64,000 bases of DNA from Hoeflea sp. (GTDB lineage: Bacteria > Pseudomonadota > Alphaproteobacteria > Rhizobiales > Rhizobiaceae). The translations under genes were made by a program, and so were the position numbers. Shown one piece after another: positions 9,525 through 20,564 of this stretch. The DNA lies in the NCBI RefSeq assembly GCF_014359905.1, contig NZ_JACIYP010000009.1, positions 24,882 through 88,881 on the forward strand. Reading direction: 5' to 3'. Within the stretch, counting starts at the first letter, position 1. Each line of letters starts with the position of its first letter. Under the pieces are notes generated by a model. That model ran no database searches. It worked only from the letters and a program-made list of their open reading frames with translations, and was not told the origin of the DNA.

Positions 9525-9762
9525 GCCCCGGCGAACGGGTCGGACGCGCACCGGTGCGGCAGCGCTTAACCCCGCATTTACCATTGGGCAAACCATGGCC
9601 TCCTATTAACCGGATTGAGCGAAGTGCTGGTCTAGAGTGCCGGGTCAGATCCCGTGCATGCCGGGCCTGCGGCGGTGTCGCGAGCACCACGGACATGCAT
9701 CACCCGACAAGACGCAGCCGCCTCGCTTCCTGTGACGTGCGCTGCAAGAGGAATGGCCGCGC

Positions 9763-10860
9763 ATGCATCATCAGCCCGCACTTTCCCCACTCCGGCCGAG
9801 GCTTGCCCGGCTCCCGAACCTTATGTTCGCCGTCGTCGCCGCCCTGCCCTGGGCGCTGCTGATCCTGCTGGCCGCGGGTCTTGTCTATGCCGGGGCCGCG
9901 CGCGCCGAAGAGGCCGCCTGCGATGGCGTCAGCCTTGTGGACAAGCTCTCGACAACTGCGCCTGAAAAGCTGGCCAAGGCGCGCGAGGAAGCTGCAGCCA
10001 CCCCGAACGGCCAGGGCAGGCTGTGGAAGATCGAGAAGGAGGGCCGCGAGCCCTCATGGCTTTTCGGCACCATGCACGTCACCGATCCGCGCGTCACCCA
10101 AATGCCCGACGCCGCCCGCACCGCCTTCGACACGGCTGATACCGTCGTCATCGAGACCATCGACATTCTCGACCCGGTCAAGGCGCAGGCGGCGCTTCTG
10201 ACCGATCCTGAACTGACCATGTTCACCGATGGCAGCACGCTCACGTCCCGTCTGAGTGAGGACGACGCCCGGCTGGTCGAAGCCGAGCTGTCCCGCCGCG
10301 GCATTCCGCTGGCGCTGGTCTCGCGCATGAAACCCTGGATGATTGCCGGCATGGTGGCGCTGCCCGCCTGTGAACTGGCCCGCAAGGCCGATGGCGTCGC
10401 CTTTCTCGACATCAAGATCGCCAGCAGCGCCAGGGATCAGGGCAAGCAGCTGCTCGGACTCGAAAGCATCGGCGAGCAGATGTCCGCCATGGCCGGCCTG
10501 CCGATCGAGTTCCACATGCGCGGCCTGGTCGAAACCATCAGGCTCGCCGATCTGATGCCCGACATCATGGCGACCATGACCGAGCTTTATCTTAAGGGCG
10601 AGATCGCGCTGATCATGCCCGTCATCATGGCGGCCGGTCCGGACGATGCGGGGGCGGTTACCGTTGGGGAGCTCGACGGCTACGCCGAATTCGAGGAGCG
10701 CATCGTGACGCTGCGCAACCATGTGATGGCCGACCGCGCCGTCCCGATCCTTGAAAACGGCAATGCCTTCATGGCCGTCGGCGCGCTGCACCTGCCCGGC
10801 GACGAGGGTCTGGTCTCGCTGCTGCGTGACGCCGGCTACACGCTCAGTGCCATCCGGTAA
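9763..10860 (+). CDS. TraB/GumN family protein, exported
   Basis: 365 residues. After a hydrophilic lead (RPRLARLPN) there is a hydrophobic stretch around 25-45 ending in AGAARAEE, consistent with a signal peptide or single membrane anchor. The TraB/GumN domain shows 'SWLFGTMHVTDPRV' near residue 105 and ends with 'FMAVGALHLPGDEGLV', the two His-containing motifs typical of this family. The family is related to erythromycin esterase-like/Tiki proteins, some of which are metalloproteases; the substrate here is unknown. A start at the internal ATG at 9823 is possible. A small membrane protein gene follows 90 bp downstream. Confidence 0.8.
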   Translation: MHHQPALSPLRPRLARLPNLMFAVVAALPWALLILLAAGLVYAGAARAEEAACDGVSLVDKLSTTAPEKLAKAREEAAATPNGQGRLWKIEKEGREPSWLFGTMHVTDPRVTQMPDAARTAFDTADTVVIETIDILDPVKAQAALLTDPELTMFTDGSTLTSRLSEDDARLVEAELSRRGIPLALVSRMKPWMIAGMVALPACELARKADGVAFLDIKIASSARDQGKQLLGLESIGEQMSAMAGLPIEFHMRGLVETIRLADLMPDIMATMTELYLKGEIALIMPVIMAAGPDDAGAVTVGELDGYAEFEERIVTLRNHVMADRAVPILENGNAFMAVGALHLPGDEGLVSLLRDAGYTLSAIR

Positions 10861-10950
10861 CACAACGTGACCCCCGGGCAGCGGGAGAACCGGAACCTAT
10901 GGTCCGTATCGGCGTTTTGACACCATGACTGACTGAAAAGGAAATGTCCC

Positions 10951-11361
10951 ATGGTTGATAACACCTCATACAATCGCCCAGGCGAGACGACCCCCCACAC
11001 CACCCCGGTTGATCCGGCAGCGCGTCAGAACGATCATGTCCGCGAAACGACCCGCGAAACGACTATTGTCACATCCGGCAATTCCAATGGCATGATTGCC
11101 GGCGTGGTCCTGGTCGTTCTTCTGGCCATCGCAGGCTATTTCTTCCTCACCGGCGGCGATGATGTGGCTGACTCCACCGCACCGGCGATTGAAAACAACA
11201 TCAATACCGCACCGGCGGCAGACCAGGCGAGCCCGGCCGCTCCGGCTCCGGAAGCGCCCGAAGTACTGGCTCCGTCCTCGGGCACTGAAACAGTTCCGGT
11301 CGACCCGAACAGCGCGGCTCCCGCAACGCCCGCTCCCACGGCGCCTGCCACCGACGGCTAA
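10951..11361 (+). CDS. Small single-pass membrane protein, Ala/Pro-rich, unknown function
   Basis: 136 residues, not recognised. Residues 1-48 are polar and Thr/Arg-rich (RETTRETTIV). One membrane helix follows at about 49-67 (MIAGVVLVVLLAIAGYFFL), then a low-complexity tail of Ala, Pro, Glu and Asp to the end. No cysteines or enzyme motifs. The predicted topology puts the Ala/Pro tail in the periplasm, which would suit a spacer or cell-envelope contact role, but that is a guess. A ribosome site (AAAGGAAA) precedes the ATG and a strong terminator lies 41 bp after the stop. Confidence 0.7.
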   Translation: MVDNTSYNRPGETTPHTTPVDPAARQNDHVRETTRETTIVTSGNSNGMIAGVVLVVLLAIAGYFFLTGGDDVADSTAPAIENNINTAPAADQASPAAPAPEAPEVLAPSSGTETVPVDPNSAAPATPAPTAPATDG

Positions 11362-11401
11362 GGCCCAGGCTTCCCGTCAGCCTCCCTGATGGAAGCACAC
11401 G

Positions 11402-11428
11402 AACCGCCCGGCCGATGCCGGGCGGTTT
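11402..11428 (+). terminator. Rho-independent terminator after the small membrane protein gene
   Basis: Perfect 11-bp stem AACCGCCCGGC / GCCGGGCGGTT with a CGAT loop. The T tract is short (TTT, then CGCGTTTT). Confidence 0.7.
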
Positions 11429-11486
11429 CGCGTTTTGACACCTGGCGTCCCTGAGGGACATTGCTCCCGGGCAGGAAAGGCAAGGA

Positions 11487-11996
11487 TTACCTTGCCACCC
11501 GCGACAGTGTGCTGGACACGATCAGCTTGTGAAACGGCATGATCGCCGCGAGATAGACCCGGCCAAGCTGGTTGTGACGTTTCACGAGCGCCATCAGCCG
11601 CACGGAGGTCTGATCGTCGCCGCAAGGCTCCGTCTGGACCACGATCCGGAAATCGAGATGCCGGTCGTCAAACCCCAGAACCAGCTCGCGCTTGCTCTGA
11701 GCCACGATGGGGACCATCCCGACACGCCCGGCTTTCGCCGCCGCAGCTTCGGGATCGCCTTTCAGGCCGAACGGCCGGACAACGAGATTGCGCAGTGCCA
11801 TCAGGGCGCCGGTCTAGGCGAGCATCTTGCCAAAGGCCTGCCTTCCCGCCTGTTGCGCCGTCAATCCCGGCTGCGCCGCTGCCACCTCGAAACAGTCGGC
11901 CCAATCCGCATCGGGCAGCGCCGGATGCGGCAGCGAGACCGTGACCTCCCGGGCCTTCATGGCGGCGGAGTGCCTTGCCGTCGGGACGGCGCTCAC
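11487..11996 (-). pseudogene. DUF2867 protein gene interrupted by an in-frame amber codon
   Basis: Two frames that are in phase, 11996-11817 and 11813-11487, form one continuous DUF2867-like protein. The first part reads LPDADWADCFEVAAAQPGLT..GRQAFGKMLA. Then comes a single TAG at 11816-11814, followed by TGALMALRNLVVRPFGLK and the family's C-terminal text LVKRHNQLGRVYLAAIMPFH. A Trp codon (TGG) would be natural at the TAG position, so one G-to-A change explains it. The GTG start at 11996 overlaps the lpd stop, so it is translationally coupled; an ATG at 11960 is an alternative. The function of DUF2867 is unknown. Either a real nonsense mutation or a sequencing error; restart at the ATG at 11801 could make a 104-residue fragment. 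Confidence 0.75.
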
Positions 11997-13399
11997 ATGT
12001 GGATCGGCTTGCCGAATGTCGCGAGTGCCGCTTCCTTGACCGCTTCCGACATGGTCGGGTGGGCGTGGCAGGTGCGGCCGAGATCCTCCGACGAGCCGCC
12101 GAATTCCATCAGCACGGCTGCCTCGTGGATCATCTCGCCTGCGCCCAAGCCGATGATGTGGACGCCCAGCACCCGGTCGGTCTCGGCATCGGCCAGCACC
12201 TTGACGAAGCCGTCCGAGGCCTGCATCGCCCGCGCCCTGCCATTGGCCGAGAACGGGAACTTGCCGGCCTTGTACTTGACGCCCTCGGCCTTGAGCTCTT
12301 CCTCGGTCTTGCCGACGGCGGCGACCTCGGGCTGCGTGTAGACCACGCCGGGGATGACGCCGTAATTCACATGGCCCGCCTGGCCGGCCATGATCTCGGC
12401 CAGCGCCACGCCCTCGTCCTCGGCCTTGTGGGCGAGCATCGGTCCGACGATGACGTCGCCGATGGCGTAGACGCCCGGAACATTGGTCTGGTAGTGCTTG
12501 TCGGTGCGCACCCGGCCGCGCTCGTCGAGCACGACGCCCGCGTCCTCGAGCCCCAGACCCTCGGTATAGGGCTTGCGGCCGGTGGCGATCAGCACCACGT
12601 CGGCGTCGATGGTCTCGGCGTCGCCGCCCTTGACCGGCTCGAAGGTCACTTTCGCGCCCTTGCCGGATTTTTCCACGCCGGTGACCTTGGCGCCGAGCTT
12701 GAATGTCATGCCCTGCTTGGCCAGAATGCGCTGGAACTGCTTGGCCACCTCGCCGTCCATGCCGCCGAGAATGGTGGGAAGATATTCGACCACGGTGACC
12801 TTGGCGCCGAGCCGGCCCCAGACCGAGCCCATCTCCAGCCCGATCACGCCGCCGCCGACCACGACGATGTGCCCGGGCACCTTGTCGAGCGCAATGGCGC
12901 CGGTCGACGACACGATGACCGTCTCGTCGATGTCGACCTTGACGCCGGGAATGCCCGCGACGTCAGACCCGGTGGCGATCACCACGTTCTTGGCTTCAAG
13001 TTCCTCGGTTTTGCCATCCTCGCCGGTCACCGAGACCTTGCCCTCGCCCAGAACCTTGCCGGTTCCGATGAAGCTGTCGATCTTGTTCTTCTTGAACAGG
13101 AAAGCCACGCCGTCGACATTGGATTTCACCGTGGCGTCCTTGTGCGCCATCATCTTCTCGAGATTGAGCTTGGGCTTGTCCACCTCGACGCCGAGCGCCT
13201 CCATCCCATGCTCGGCATGATGGAACATTTCGGACGCATGCAGCAGCGCCTTGGAGGGAATGCAGCCGATATTGAGGCAGGTTCCGCCGAAGGTCGCGCG
13301 CTTTTCGATCACGGCCACTTTCAGACCCAGCTGCGCCGCCTTGATGGCGCAGACATAGCCGCCGGGGCCGGAACCGATGATGATGACGTCGTAGCTCAT
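11993..13399 (-). CDS. lpdA: Dihydrolipoyl dehydrogenase (E3), 2-oxoglutarate dehydrogenase-linked
   Basis: 468 residues. FAD-dependent E3 reoxidises the dihydrolipoyl arm of 2-oxo-acid dehydrogenase complexes and reduces NAD+. Visible: FAD site [13 protein letters not shown] at the N terminus, the redox pair in [16 protein letters not shown] around residue 45, an NAD-binding [10 protein letters not shown] near 180, the second FAD motif [20 protein letters not shown], and the catalytic HAHPTMSEA near the C terminus. It is the last conserved gene of the mdh-suc cluster here, although two unrelated genes separate it from sucB. The DUF2867 reading frame overlaps its stop. Confidence 0.95.
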   Translation of the reverse strand: MSYDVIIIGSGPGGYVCAIKAAQLGLKVAVIEKRATFGGTCLNIGCIPSKALLHASEMFHHAEHGMEALGVEVDKPKLNLEKMMAHKDATVKSNVDGVAFLFKKNKIDSFIGTGKVLGEGKVSVTGEDGKTEELEAKNVVIATGSDVAGIPGVKVDIDETVIVSSTGAIALDKVPGHIVVVGGGVIGLEMGSVWGRLGAKVTVVEYLPTILGGMDGEVAKQFQRILAKQGMTFKLGAKVTGVEKSGKGAKVTFEPVKGGDAETIDADVVLIATGRKPYTEGLGLEDAGVVLDERGRVRTDKHYQTNVPGVYAIGDVIVGPMLAHKAEDEGVALAEIMAGQAGHVNYGVIPGVVYTQPEVAAVGKTEEELKAEGVKYKAGKFPFSANGRARAMQASDGFVKVLADAETDRVLGVHIIGLGAGEMIHEAAVLMEFGGSSEDLGRTCHAHPTMSEAVKEAALATFGKPIHM

Positions 13400-13423
13400 G
13401 GTCTTGTCCTTATGATCCGAAAT

Positions 13424-13933
13424 TCATTCCTGGCACCCCGTGAGGCGAAACACATCGCCGGGCGTCTTGGTGATCTGGCCGTCGCGCCAGGCAGCCGAGC
13501 GCATCACCGCGGCGCCGAAATCAGGCAGCAGCAGGCTCTCGCCGGCAATCGAGCCCGGCTCCAGCACCGGCATCCATTTCGTCCCGCCCTTGCCATCCAC
13601 GACATAGAGCGCGCCTTCCCAGACGGTGCAGGCGTCGATCTCGGCGCCGGTGGCGTCACCCTGGGGGCAATTGTGCAGGATTACCCCCCACGGGCGGTCA
13701 GGCTCACCGGCCATCATCACCACGCCATCCATCTTCACGCCGTTCTCGCCAAACACCAGGCTGAACCGGTGCTGCATGCCGTCGGCCTCGCCCAATGGCC
13801 CGGCAAAGGCTATCTCAGCTCCGGATTCCGCCTCGTTGTAAAGGCCGAGCGCCTGCGGGCAGGCGGCTTGCGCCGGCGCCGAAACAGACGCCAGCATCAA
13901 GGATAGCACCCATGCGAGGCCCCGGCCATGCAT
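13424..13933 (-). CDS. Secreted protein of unknown function
   Basis: 169 residues, not recognised. A clear signal peptide ends around residue 23 (LMLASVSAPAQA-AC). The mature part has four cysteines (CPQALG, HNCPQG, DACTVW, LTGC), which could form two disulfides in the periplasm. It sits 4 bp after the LysE gene stop and 24 bp before lpd, so it is probably transcribed with both. No catalytic motif is visible. Confidence 0.65.
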   Translation of the reverse strand: MHGRGLAWVLSLMLASVSAPAQAACPQALGLYNEAESGAEIAFAGPLGEADGMQHRFSLVFGENGVKMDGVVMMAGEPDRPWGVILHNCPQGDATGAEIDACTVWEGALYVVDGKGGTKWMPVLEPGSIAGESLLLPDFGAAVMRSAAWRDGQITKTPGDVFRLTGCQE

Positions 13934-13937
13934 CGTT

Positions 13938-14576
13938 TCAACCCGCCTTTTCCGTCGCCAGCTTCAGCCCGAACGCAATGAACACCAGCCCGCTCGTGCG
14001 GTTGATCCACTTGCCGGCGCGCTCGAATCCGGCGCGCATTTTCGGGATCGTCAGGAAGAACGACATGCCCACGAACCAGGAAATCAGGCAGGCCGCCATC
14101 ACCAGTCCATAGCCGAACTTGATCATGGCCGGCGTGTCATGGCTGACAACGGTCGAGAAGATCGACAGGAAGAAGAACACCGGCTTGGGGTTGAGCGCAT
14201 TGGCCATGAAGCCGAGCGCAAATCCCTTGAACGCCGATTGCGACGACGCCCCGTTGGGCGACACTGATCCGGCATCAAGCGTCACAGAGCCGGCGCGGAA
14301 CGACTGGATGCCGATATAGACCAGATAGGCGACGCCAGCCCATTTGATGATGTTGAAGAGCATGATCGACTGCGAGATGATCAGCCCAAGGCCGAGAATG
14401 GTGTAGCTCAGATGCACCATCAGTGACGCGCCGATGCCGACACTGGTCAGCACCGCGGCCTTGCGCCCGTGCACCATCGCCTGGCGCATCACCATCGCCG
14501 TATCCGCTCCGGGCGCGACGATACCGAACGAGAAGATTGCCATCAGCGCGGCAAGTTCGATCAGGTAGTGATGCAT
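13938..14576 (-). CDS. LysE/RhtB family amino-acid exporter
   Basis: 212 residues with six hydrophobic segments. The N-terminal text (LAALMAIFSFGIVAPGADTAMVMRQA) carries the LysE/RhtB 'PGPD'-like signature in the form APGAD, followed by GRKAAVLTSVGIGAS. Members export amino acids such as homoserine, threonine or lysine; the substrate is not predictable. It lies between sucB (128 bp away) and lpd in the TCA cluster, in the same orientation, and is not a usual member of it. Confidence 0.8.
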   Translation of the reverse strand: MHHYLIELAALMAIFSFGIVAPGADTAMVMRQAMVHGRKAAVLTSVGIGASLMVHLSYTILGLGLIISQSIMLFNIIKWAGVAYLVYIGIQSFRAGSVTLDAGSVSPNGASSQSAFKGFALGFMANALNPKPVFFFLSIFSTVVSHDTPAMIKFGYGLVMAACLISWFVGMSFFLTIPKMRAGFERAGKWINRTSGLVFIAFGLKLATEKAG

Positions 14577-14704
14577 CTCTTATAGTCCCATGAAGGCAAA
14601 TACCTGTCCGGCAGTTCCGCAGTGGGCCCTGTCGGGGTGATCTCGGGCCCGAGGCGGACATGCTGGTTCCGGGCCGGCCGAAGCCGGTCCGGAACCACAA
14701 GATG

Positions 14705-15991
<1,287 letters not shown>

Positions 15992-16049
15992 GTTATGTCT
16001 TTCCGTTCTTTGTCTCTCAAACAATTGGCAAGGCAGGCGGCAGGTGGCG

Positions 16050-19037
16050 TCAGCCGCCCAGCGCATCCTCGAGGAAGGCTTCAAGCTGCGCAAGGTGGCG
16101 CGACATCAAACCGGTTGCCGTTGACGCCGACGCCGAGCGGCCGGTGTAGCGCACGCGCTGGTACTTGGCGTCGATATGCGCCAGCACCCATTCCAGATAG
16201 GGATCGATGAAGGACCAGGCGCCCATGTTCTTGGGTTCCTCCTGGCACCACACCATCTCGGCATTGCGGAAACGCGACAGCTCGTTGATCAGCGCCTTGG
16301 CCGGGAACGGGTAGAGCTGTTCGAGCCTGAGCAGGTAGATGTCGTTGATGCCGCGCTTCTCGCGCTCTTCATAAAGGTCGAAATAGACCTTGCCCGAGCA
16401 CATCACCACGCGGCGGATCTTGTTGTCCTTGACGAGCTTGATCGGCTCGTTCTTGAGCACCTCGGCATCGTCCCACAGCAGACGGTGGAACGAGGTGTCG
16501 CCCGACATTTCAGCCAGCGTCGACACTGCGCGCTTGTGCCTGAGCAGCGATTTGGGAGTCATCATGATCAGCGGCTTGCGGAAGTCGCGCTTCATCTGGC
16601 GCCTGAGGATGTGGAAGTAGTTCGACGGCGTGGTGCAGTTCGCCACCTGCATGTTGTCTTCGGCGCACATCTGCAGGAAGCGTTCGAGCCGGGCCGAGGA
16701 ATGCTCGGGCCCCTGGCCCTCATAGCCATGCGGCAGCAGGCAGACGAGGCCCGACATGCGCAGCCACTTGCGCTCCCCCGACGAGATGAACTGGTCGAAC
16801 AGCACCTGCGCACCATTGGCGAAATCGCCGAACTGGGCTTCCCACAAGGTCAGCGCATTCGGCCGCGCCAGCGAGTAACCATATTCGAAGCCCAGCACCG
16901 CCTCTTCCGACAGCATCGAGTTGATCACCTCGTAGCGCGCCTGGTTGGGCGCCACATTGGCAAGCGGAATGTAGCGCTCCTCGGTTTCCTGGTCGTAGAG
17001 CACCGAATGGCGCTGGCTGAAGGTGCCGCGCTCGACATCCTGGCCGGAAAACCGGATCTTGGTGCCTTCCTGGACCAGCGTTCCGAAGGCCAGCGCCTCG
17101 GCGAAGGCCCAGTCGATGCCTTCGCCGGTCTCGATCATCTGCGCCCGGTTGTCCATGAAGCGCTTGATCGTGCGGTGGGCGTTGAAGCCCTCCGGCACTT
17201 CCGAAAGCTTCTTGCCAAGCTCGCGCAATTGCTTGAGCGGCACGGCGGTCTTGCCGCGGCGCTGCTCATCATGGTTGTCGGCAGTGCGGAGGCCTGACCA
17301 TTGGCCGTCGAGCCAGTCGGCCTTGTTGGGCTTGTAGCTCTGGCCGATGTCGAATTCGCCTTCGAGATGGGCGCGCCAGTCGGCCTTCATCTTCTCGAAT
17401 TCGCCCTCTGTGATCACGCCTTCCTCGATCAGCCGGCGCGAATAGAGCGTCACCACGGTCTCATGGCTGCGAATGCTCTTGTACATCTTCGGCTGGGTGA
17501 AGGACGGCTCGTCGCCCTCGTTGTGGCCGAAGCGGCGATAGCAGAACATGTCGATGACCACCGGCTTGTGGAAGGTCATGCGGAATTCGGTCGCCACCTT
17601 GGCGGCATAGACCACGGCTTCGGGATCGTCGCCATTGACGTGGAAGATCGGCGCCTCGATCATCTTGGCCACATCCGACGGATAGGGCGATGAGCGCGAG
17701 AATCCAGGATTGGTGGTGAACCCGATCTGGTTGTTGATGATGAAATGCACGGTTCCTGCGACCCGGTGGCCGCGCAGGCCCGACAGGCCGAGGATTTCCG
17801 CCACCACGCCCTGGCCGGCAAAGGCCGCATCGCCGTGCAGCAGCAGGGGCATCACCTTGACCCGTTCCTTGAGCGGCACGATGTCGCCCTCGAGATAGGT
17901 GGCCATCATGTCCTGCTTGGCGCGGCACTTGCCCATCACCACGGGATTGACGATTTCCAGGTGCGACGGGTTGGCGGTCAGCGACAGGTGGACCTTGTTG
18001 TTGTCGAACTCGCGGTCCGACGAAGCGCCCAGGTGATACTTGACGTCGCCCGAGCCCTCGACATCGTCGGGCTTGTAGGAGCCGCCCTTGAACTCGTGAA
18101 ACACCGCCCGGTGGGGCTTGGCCATCACCTGGGTCAGCACGTTGAGGCGGCCGCGGTGGGCCATGCCGAAGACGATCTCCTTGAGCCCCATGTTGCCGCC
18201 GCGCTTGATGATCTGCTCGAGCGCCGGGATCAGCGATTCGCCGCCGTCGAGGCCGAACCGCTTGGTTCCCTTGTACTTGACGTCGATGAACTGCTCGAAG
18301 CCTTCGGCCTCGATCAGCTTCTGCAGGATGGCGACCTTGCCGCGATTGGAGAATTCGACGCCCTTGTCCGGGCCCTCGATGCGTTCCTGGATCCAGGCTT
18401 TTTCTTCCGGATGGGAAATATGCATGAACTCGACGCCGAGCGTCGAGCAATAGGTCCGCTTGAGAATGTCGACCATTTCGCGGATCGTCGCGTATTCGAG
18501 GCCGAGCACGTGGTCGATGAAGATCTTGCGGTCGTAATCGGCTTCGGTGAAACCGTAGGCTTCGGGCGAAAGCTCGTTGTAATCTTCAACCTGCGCGGCG
18601 ATCCCCAGCGGATCGAGCTTGGCGTGCAGATGGCCGCGCATGCGGAAGGCCCGGATCATCATGATGGCGCGGACCGAATCGCGCGCAGCCTGCATCACAT
18701 CGGCGGTGTCGATCGGCTGGCCGGCGGCCTTGGCCTTGCCGTTGAGCTTGCCGGTGACGGTCTTTTCGACCGCGCCCCAGTCGCCGTCGAGCGCCGAGAC
18801 CAGCTCGCCATTGGCCTGAACCGGCCAGTTGGCCTGCTTCCAGGAGGCGCCGGCGGCGGATTTGCGGACCTGGTCCGGGTCGTCCTTCAGCTCGGCGAAA
18901 AACGACTGCCACTCGGCCGGCACGCTGCCCGGATTGTCCTGGAACCGCGCATACATCTCCTCAATGTATTGCGCGTTGCCGCCATAAAGGAACGAGGTCT
19001 GCGCCATGATGTCGTTGGCTTCGTCGTTGCGTGCCAT
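16050..19037 (-). CDS. sucA: 2-oxoglutarate dehydrogenase E1 component
   Basis: 995 residues, full length. Thiamine diphosphate-dependent decarboxylase that starts the 2-oxoglutarate dehydrogenase reaction. It has the N-terminal [19 protein letters not shown]2-contact segment, [11 protein letters not shown] near residue 250, the cofactor region [29 protein letters not shown], and the C-terminal transketolase-type domain with [16 protein letters not shown]. The start is the ATG at 19037 with AAGGTGAG just upstream; 51 extra residues in the longer frame translate a palindromic repeat region and are not conserved. Its leader (19038-19215) holds two palindromes that may affect expression. Confidence 0.96.
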   Translation of the reverse strand: MARNDEANDIMAQTSFLYGGNAQYIEEMYARFQDNPGSVPAEWQSFFAELKDDPDQVRKSAAGASWKQANWPVQANGELVSALDGDWGAVEKTVTGKLNGKAKAAGQPIDTADVMQAARDSVRAIMMIRAFRMRGHLHAKLDPLGIAAQVEDYNELSPEAYGFTEADYDRKIFIDHVLGLEYATIREMVDILKRTYCSTLGVEFMHISHPEEKAWIQERIEGPDKGVEFSNRGKVAILQKLIEAEGFEQFIDVKYKGTKRFGLDGGESLIPALEQIIKRGGNMGLKEIVFGMAHRGRLNVLTQVMAKPHRAVFHEFKGGSYKPDDVEGSGDVKYHLGASSDREFDNNKVHLSLTANPSHLEIVNPVVMGKCRAKQDMMATYLEGDIVPLKERVKVMPLLLHGDAAFAGQGVVAEILGLSGLRGHRVAGTVHFIINNQIGFTTNPGFSRSSPYPSDVAKMIEAPIFHVNGDDPEAVVYAAKVATEFRMTFHKPVVIDMFCYRRFGHNEGDEPSFTQPKMYKSIRSHETVVTLYSRRLIEEGVITEGEFEKMKADWRAHLEGEFDIGQSYKPNKADWLDGQWSGLRTADNHDEQRRGKTAVPLKQLRELGKKLSEVPEGFNAHRTIKRFMDNRAQMIETGEGIDWAFAEALAFGTLVQEGTKIRFSGQDVERGTFSQRHSVLYDQETEERYIPLANVAPNQARYEVINSMLSEEAVLGFEYGYSLARPNALTLWEAQFGDFANGAQVLFDQFISSGERKWLRMSGLVCLLPHGYEGQGPEHSSARLERFLQMCAEDNMQVANCTTPSNYFHILRRQMKRDFRKPLIMMTPKSLLRHKRAVSTLAEMSGDTSFHRLLWDDAEVLKNEPIKLVKDNKIRRVVMCSGKVYFDLYEEREKRGINDIYLLRLEQLYPFPAKALINELSRFRNAEMVWCQEEPKNMGAWSFIDPYLEWVLAHIDAKYQRVRYTGRSASASTATGLMSRHLAQLEAFLEDALGG

Positions 19038-19076
19038 GGATCTCACCTTTTGCGGGCCTTTTGGCCCTCTCCCTGG

Positions 19077-19123
19077 TGGTCTGACCGAAACAGATGGCTC
19101 CCATCTGTTCGAAAAGTCAGCCC
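19077..19123 (-). repeat. Dispersed palindromic repeat, copy 1 (sucA leader)
   Basis: Read on the minus strand, this 47-bp element contains ACAGATGG-GAG-CCATCTGT flanked by GGGCTGAC on one side and CGGTCAGACCA on the other. It matches a 48-bp element at 49132-49179 over almost its whole length, including the flanks. It lies in the sucA leader, between the NTF2-like gene and sucA. Confidence 0.75.
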
Positions 19124-19153
19124 ACAAACTATTGGTCTGGTGGGGCGATTTGT

Positions 19154-19180
19154 CCAGACAGATGGGGACCATCTGTCTGG
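19154..19180. repeat. Palindrome CCAGACAGATGG-N3-CCATCTGTCTGG
   Basis: A perfect inverted repeat with 12-bp arms and a 3-bp centre, 31 bp from the copy-1 repeat. It shares the core CAGATGG-N3-CCATCTG with it but not the outer flanks. It could be an operator for a dimeric regulator of sucA or another REP-like element. Confidence 0.7.
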
Positions 19181-19215
19181 ATCGCACCACAGTACTTTTT
19201 CAAGGCCTGCGCGAC

Positions 19216-19626
19216 TTACGCCGCGAGCCGGCCCAACCCGAGCCCCAGCGCCGCGGTGTCGCTGAAGACCTGGTATCGCGCGATTCTGCCGTCGCGCAGC
19301 GTGAACATGTTGACTGTCTCTGTGCGCACGGCGCGCCCGTTGGCCTTCACCGTCCATTCGCCCCGGAGCACCGTGATGACGGTGTCGCCCGAGACATGAA
19401 CCGCAAGCGGCTCGACCCTGTCGATCGTCAGATGATCGCCCAGGGTCTTGAGGAACGCCAGAAAGCCTTCAATTCCTGTCCAGTCCCCGGCCCAGGGCAG
19501 AAGCCCCTCGGGCGCCGGGTAATGGACCTCGATGTCGTCCGACACGACGCCGCGCAGACCCGCCTCGTCGCCCGCTTTCAGCGCGGCGTAATAGCGGTCC
19601 AGGATATCGCGCACGGCGTCGCTCAT
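19216..19626 (-). CDS. NTF2-like / SnoaL-like nuclear-transport-factor fold protein
   Basis: 136 residues with the NTF2-like cone fold pattern: an N-terminal helix (VRDILDRYYAALKAGDEAGL), 'VSDDIEVHYPAP', and a C-terminal sheet (ETVNMFTLRDGRIARYQVFSD). Members are polyketide cyclases, ketosteroid isomerase-like enzymes or binding proteins; the substrate is unknown. It stands between sucD (18 bp upstream) and sucA and is read in the same direction, so it is probably co-transcribed with the TCA genes even though it is not a known part of that pathway. The start MSDAVRD is chosen because longer frames overlap sucD. Confidence 0.7.
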   Translation of the reverse strand: MSDAVRDILDRYYAALKAGDEAGLRGVVSDDIEVHYPAPEGLLPWAGDWTGIEGFLAFLKTLGDHLTIDRVEPLAVHVSGDTVITVLRGEWTVKANGRAVRTETVNMFTLRDGRIARYQVFSDTAALGLGLGRLAA

Positions 19627-19643
19627 TCTTCCAGCTCCGGATC

Positions 19644-20546
19644 TCAGCCCTTGAGGACTTCGACCAGTGTCTTGCCCAGACGCGCCGGCGATGGCGAGAC
19701 GCGGATGCCCGCGGCTTCCATGGCCGTGATCTTGTCCTCGGCGCCGCCCTTGCCGCCCGAAATCACGGCGCCGGCATGGCCCATGGTGCGGCCCTCCGGC
19801 GCGGTGCGACCGGCGATGAAGCCCGCCATCGGCTTGGAACGGCCCTTCTTGGCCTGTTCGATCAGCCACTCGGCCGCGTCTTCCTCGGCAGAGCCGCCGA
19901 TTTCGCCGATCATGATGATCGATTCGGTTTCCGGATCGTCGAGGTAGAGATCAAGAATGTCGATGAACTCGGTGCCCTTGACCGGGTCGCCGCCGATGCC
20001 CACGGCGCTCGACTGGCCCAGGCCCTCGTTTGTGGTCTGGAACACGGCTTCATAGGTGAGCGTGCCCGAGCGCGACAGGATGCCCACCGAGCCCTTCTTG
20101 AAGATGTTGCCCGGCATGATGCCGATCTTGCACTCGTCCGGCGTCATCACGCCGGGGCAGTTCGGGCCGATCAGCCGCGACTTCGACTTGTCGAGGATCG
20201 CCTTGGCGCGGATCATGTCCTGCACCGGAATGCCTTCGGTGATGCAGACGATCAGTTCGATCTCGGCCTCGATGGCCTCGATGATCGCGTCCGCGGCGCC
20301 CGCCGGTGGCACATAGATCACCGATGCGTTGGCGCCGGTCTCTGCCCGGCCCTCGGCCACGGTCGCAAAGATCGGCAGTTTCTCGCCGCCCGAGCCTTCC
20401 CAGGTGGAGCCGCCCTTCTTCGGGTGAATGCCGCCGACCATCTTGGTGCCGTGATAGGCCAGCGCCTGCTCGGTGTGGAAGGTGCCGGTCTTGCCGGTCA
20501 GGCCCTGGACCAGGATCTTGGTGTCTTTGTTGATGAGAATGGACAT
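19644..20546 (-). CDS. sucD: Succinyl-CoA synthetase, alpha subunit
   Basis: 300 residues. With SucC it converts succinyl-CoA to succinate with nucleotide phosphorylation. The CoA-binding Rossmann domain begins [20 protein letters not shown], followed by [18 protein letters not shown], and the phosphohistidine loop [13 protein letters not shown] near the C terminus. In most Hyphomicrobiales sucD follows sucC directly; here a toxin-antitoxin pair lies between them, with the toxin gene stop 18 bp upstream of the sucD start. Confidence 0.96.
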   Translation of the reverse strand: MSILINKDTKILVQGLTGKTGTFHTEQALAYHGTKMVGGIHPKKGGSTWEGSGGEKLPIFATVAEGRAETGANASVIYVPPAGAADAIIEAIEAEIELIVCITEGIPVQDMIRAKAILDKSKSRLIGPNCPGVMTPDECKIGIMPGNIFKKGSVGILSRSGTLTYEAVFQTTNEGLGQSSAVGIGGDPVKGTEFIDILDLYLDDPETESIIMIGEIGGSAEEDAAEWLIEQAKKGRSKPMAGFIAGRTAPEGRTMGHAGAVISGGKGGAEDKITAMEAAGIRVSPSPARLGKTLVEVLKG

Positions 20547-20564
20547 GAAATCAGCCTTGTTGAT

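Noticed and set aside
11975..13906. 643-codon frame antisense to lpd
   Set aside because: Low-complexity His/Asp/Gly text with no motifs; lpd on the other strand has every E3 signature.
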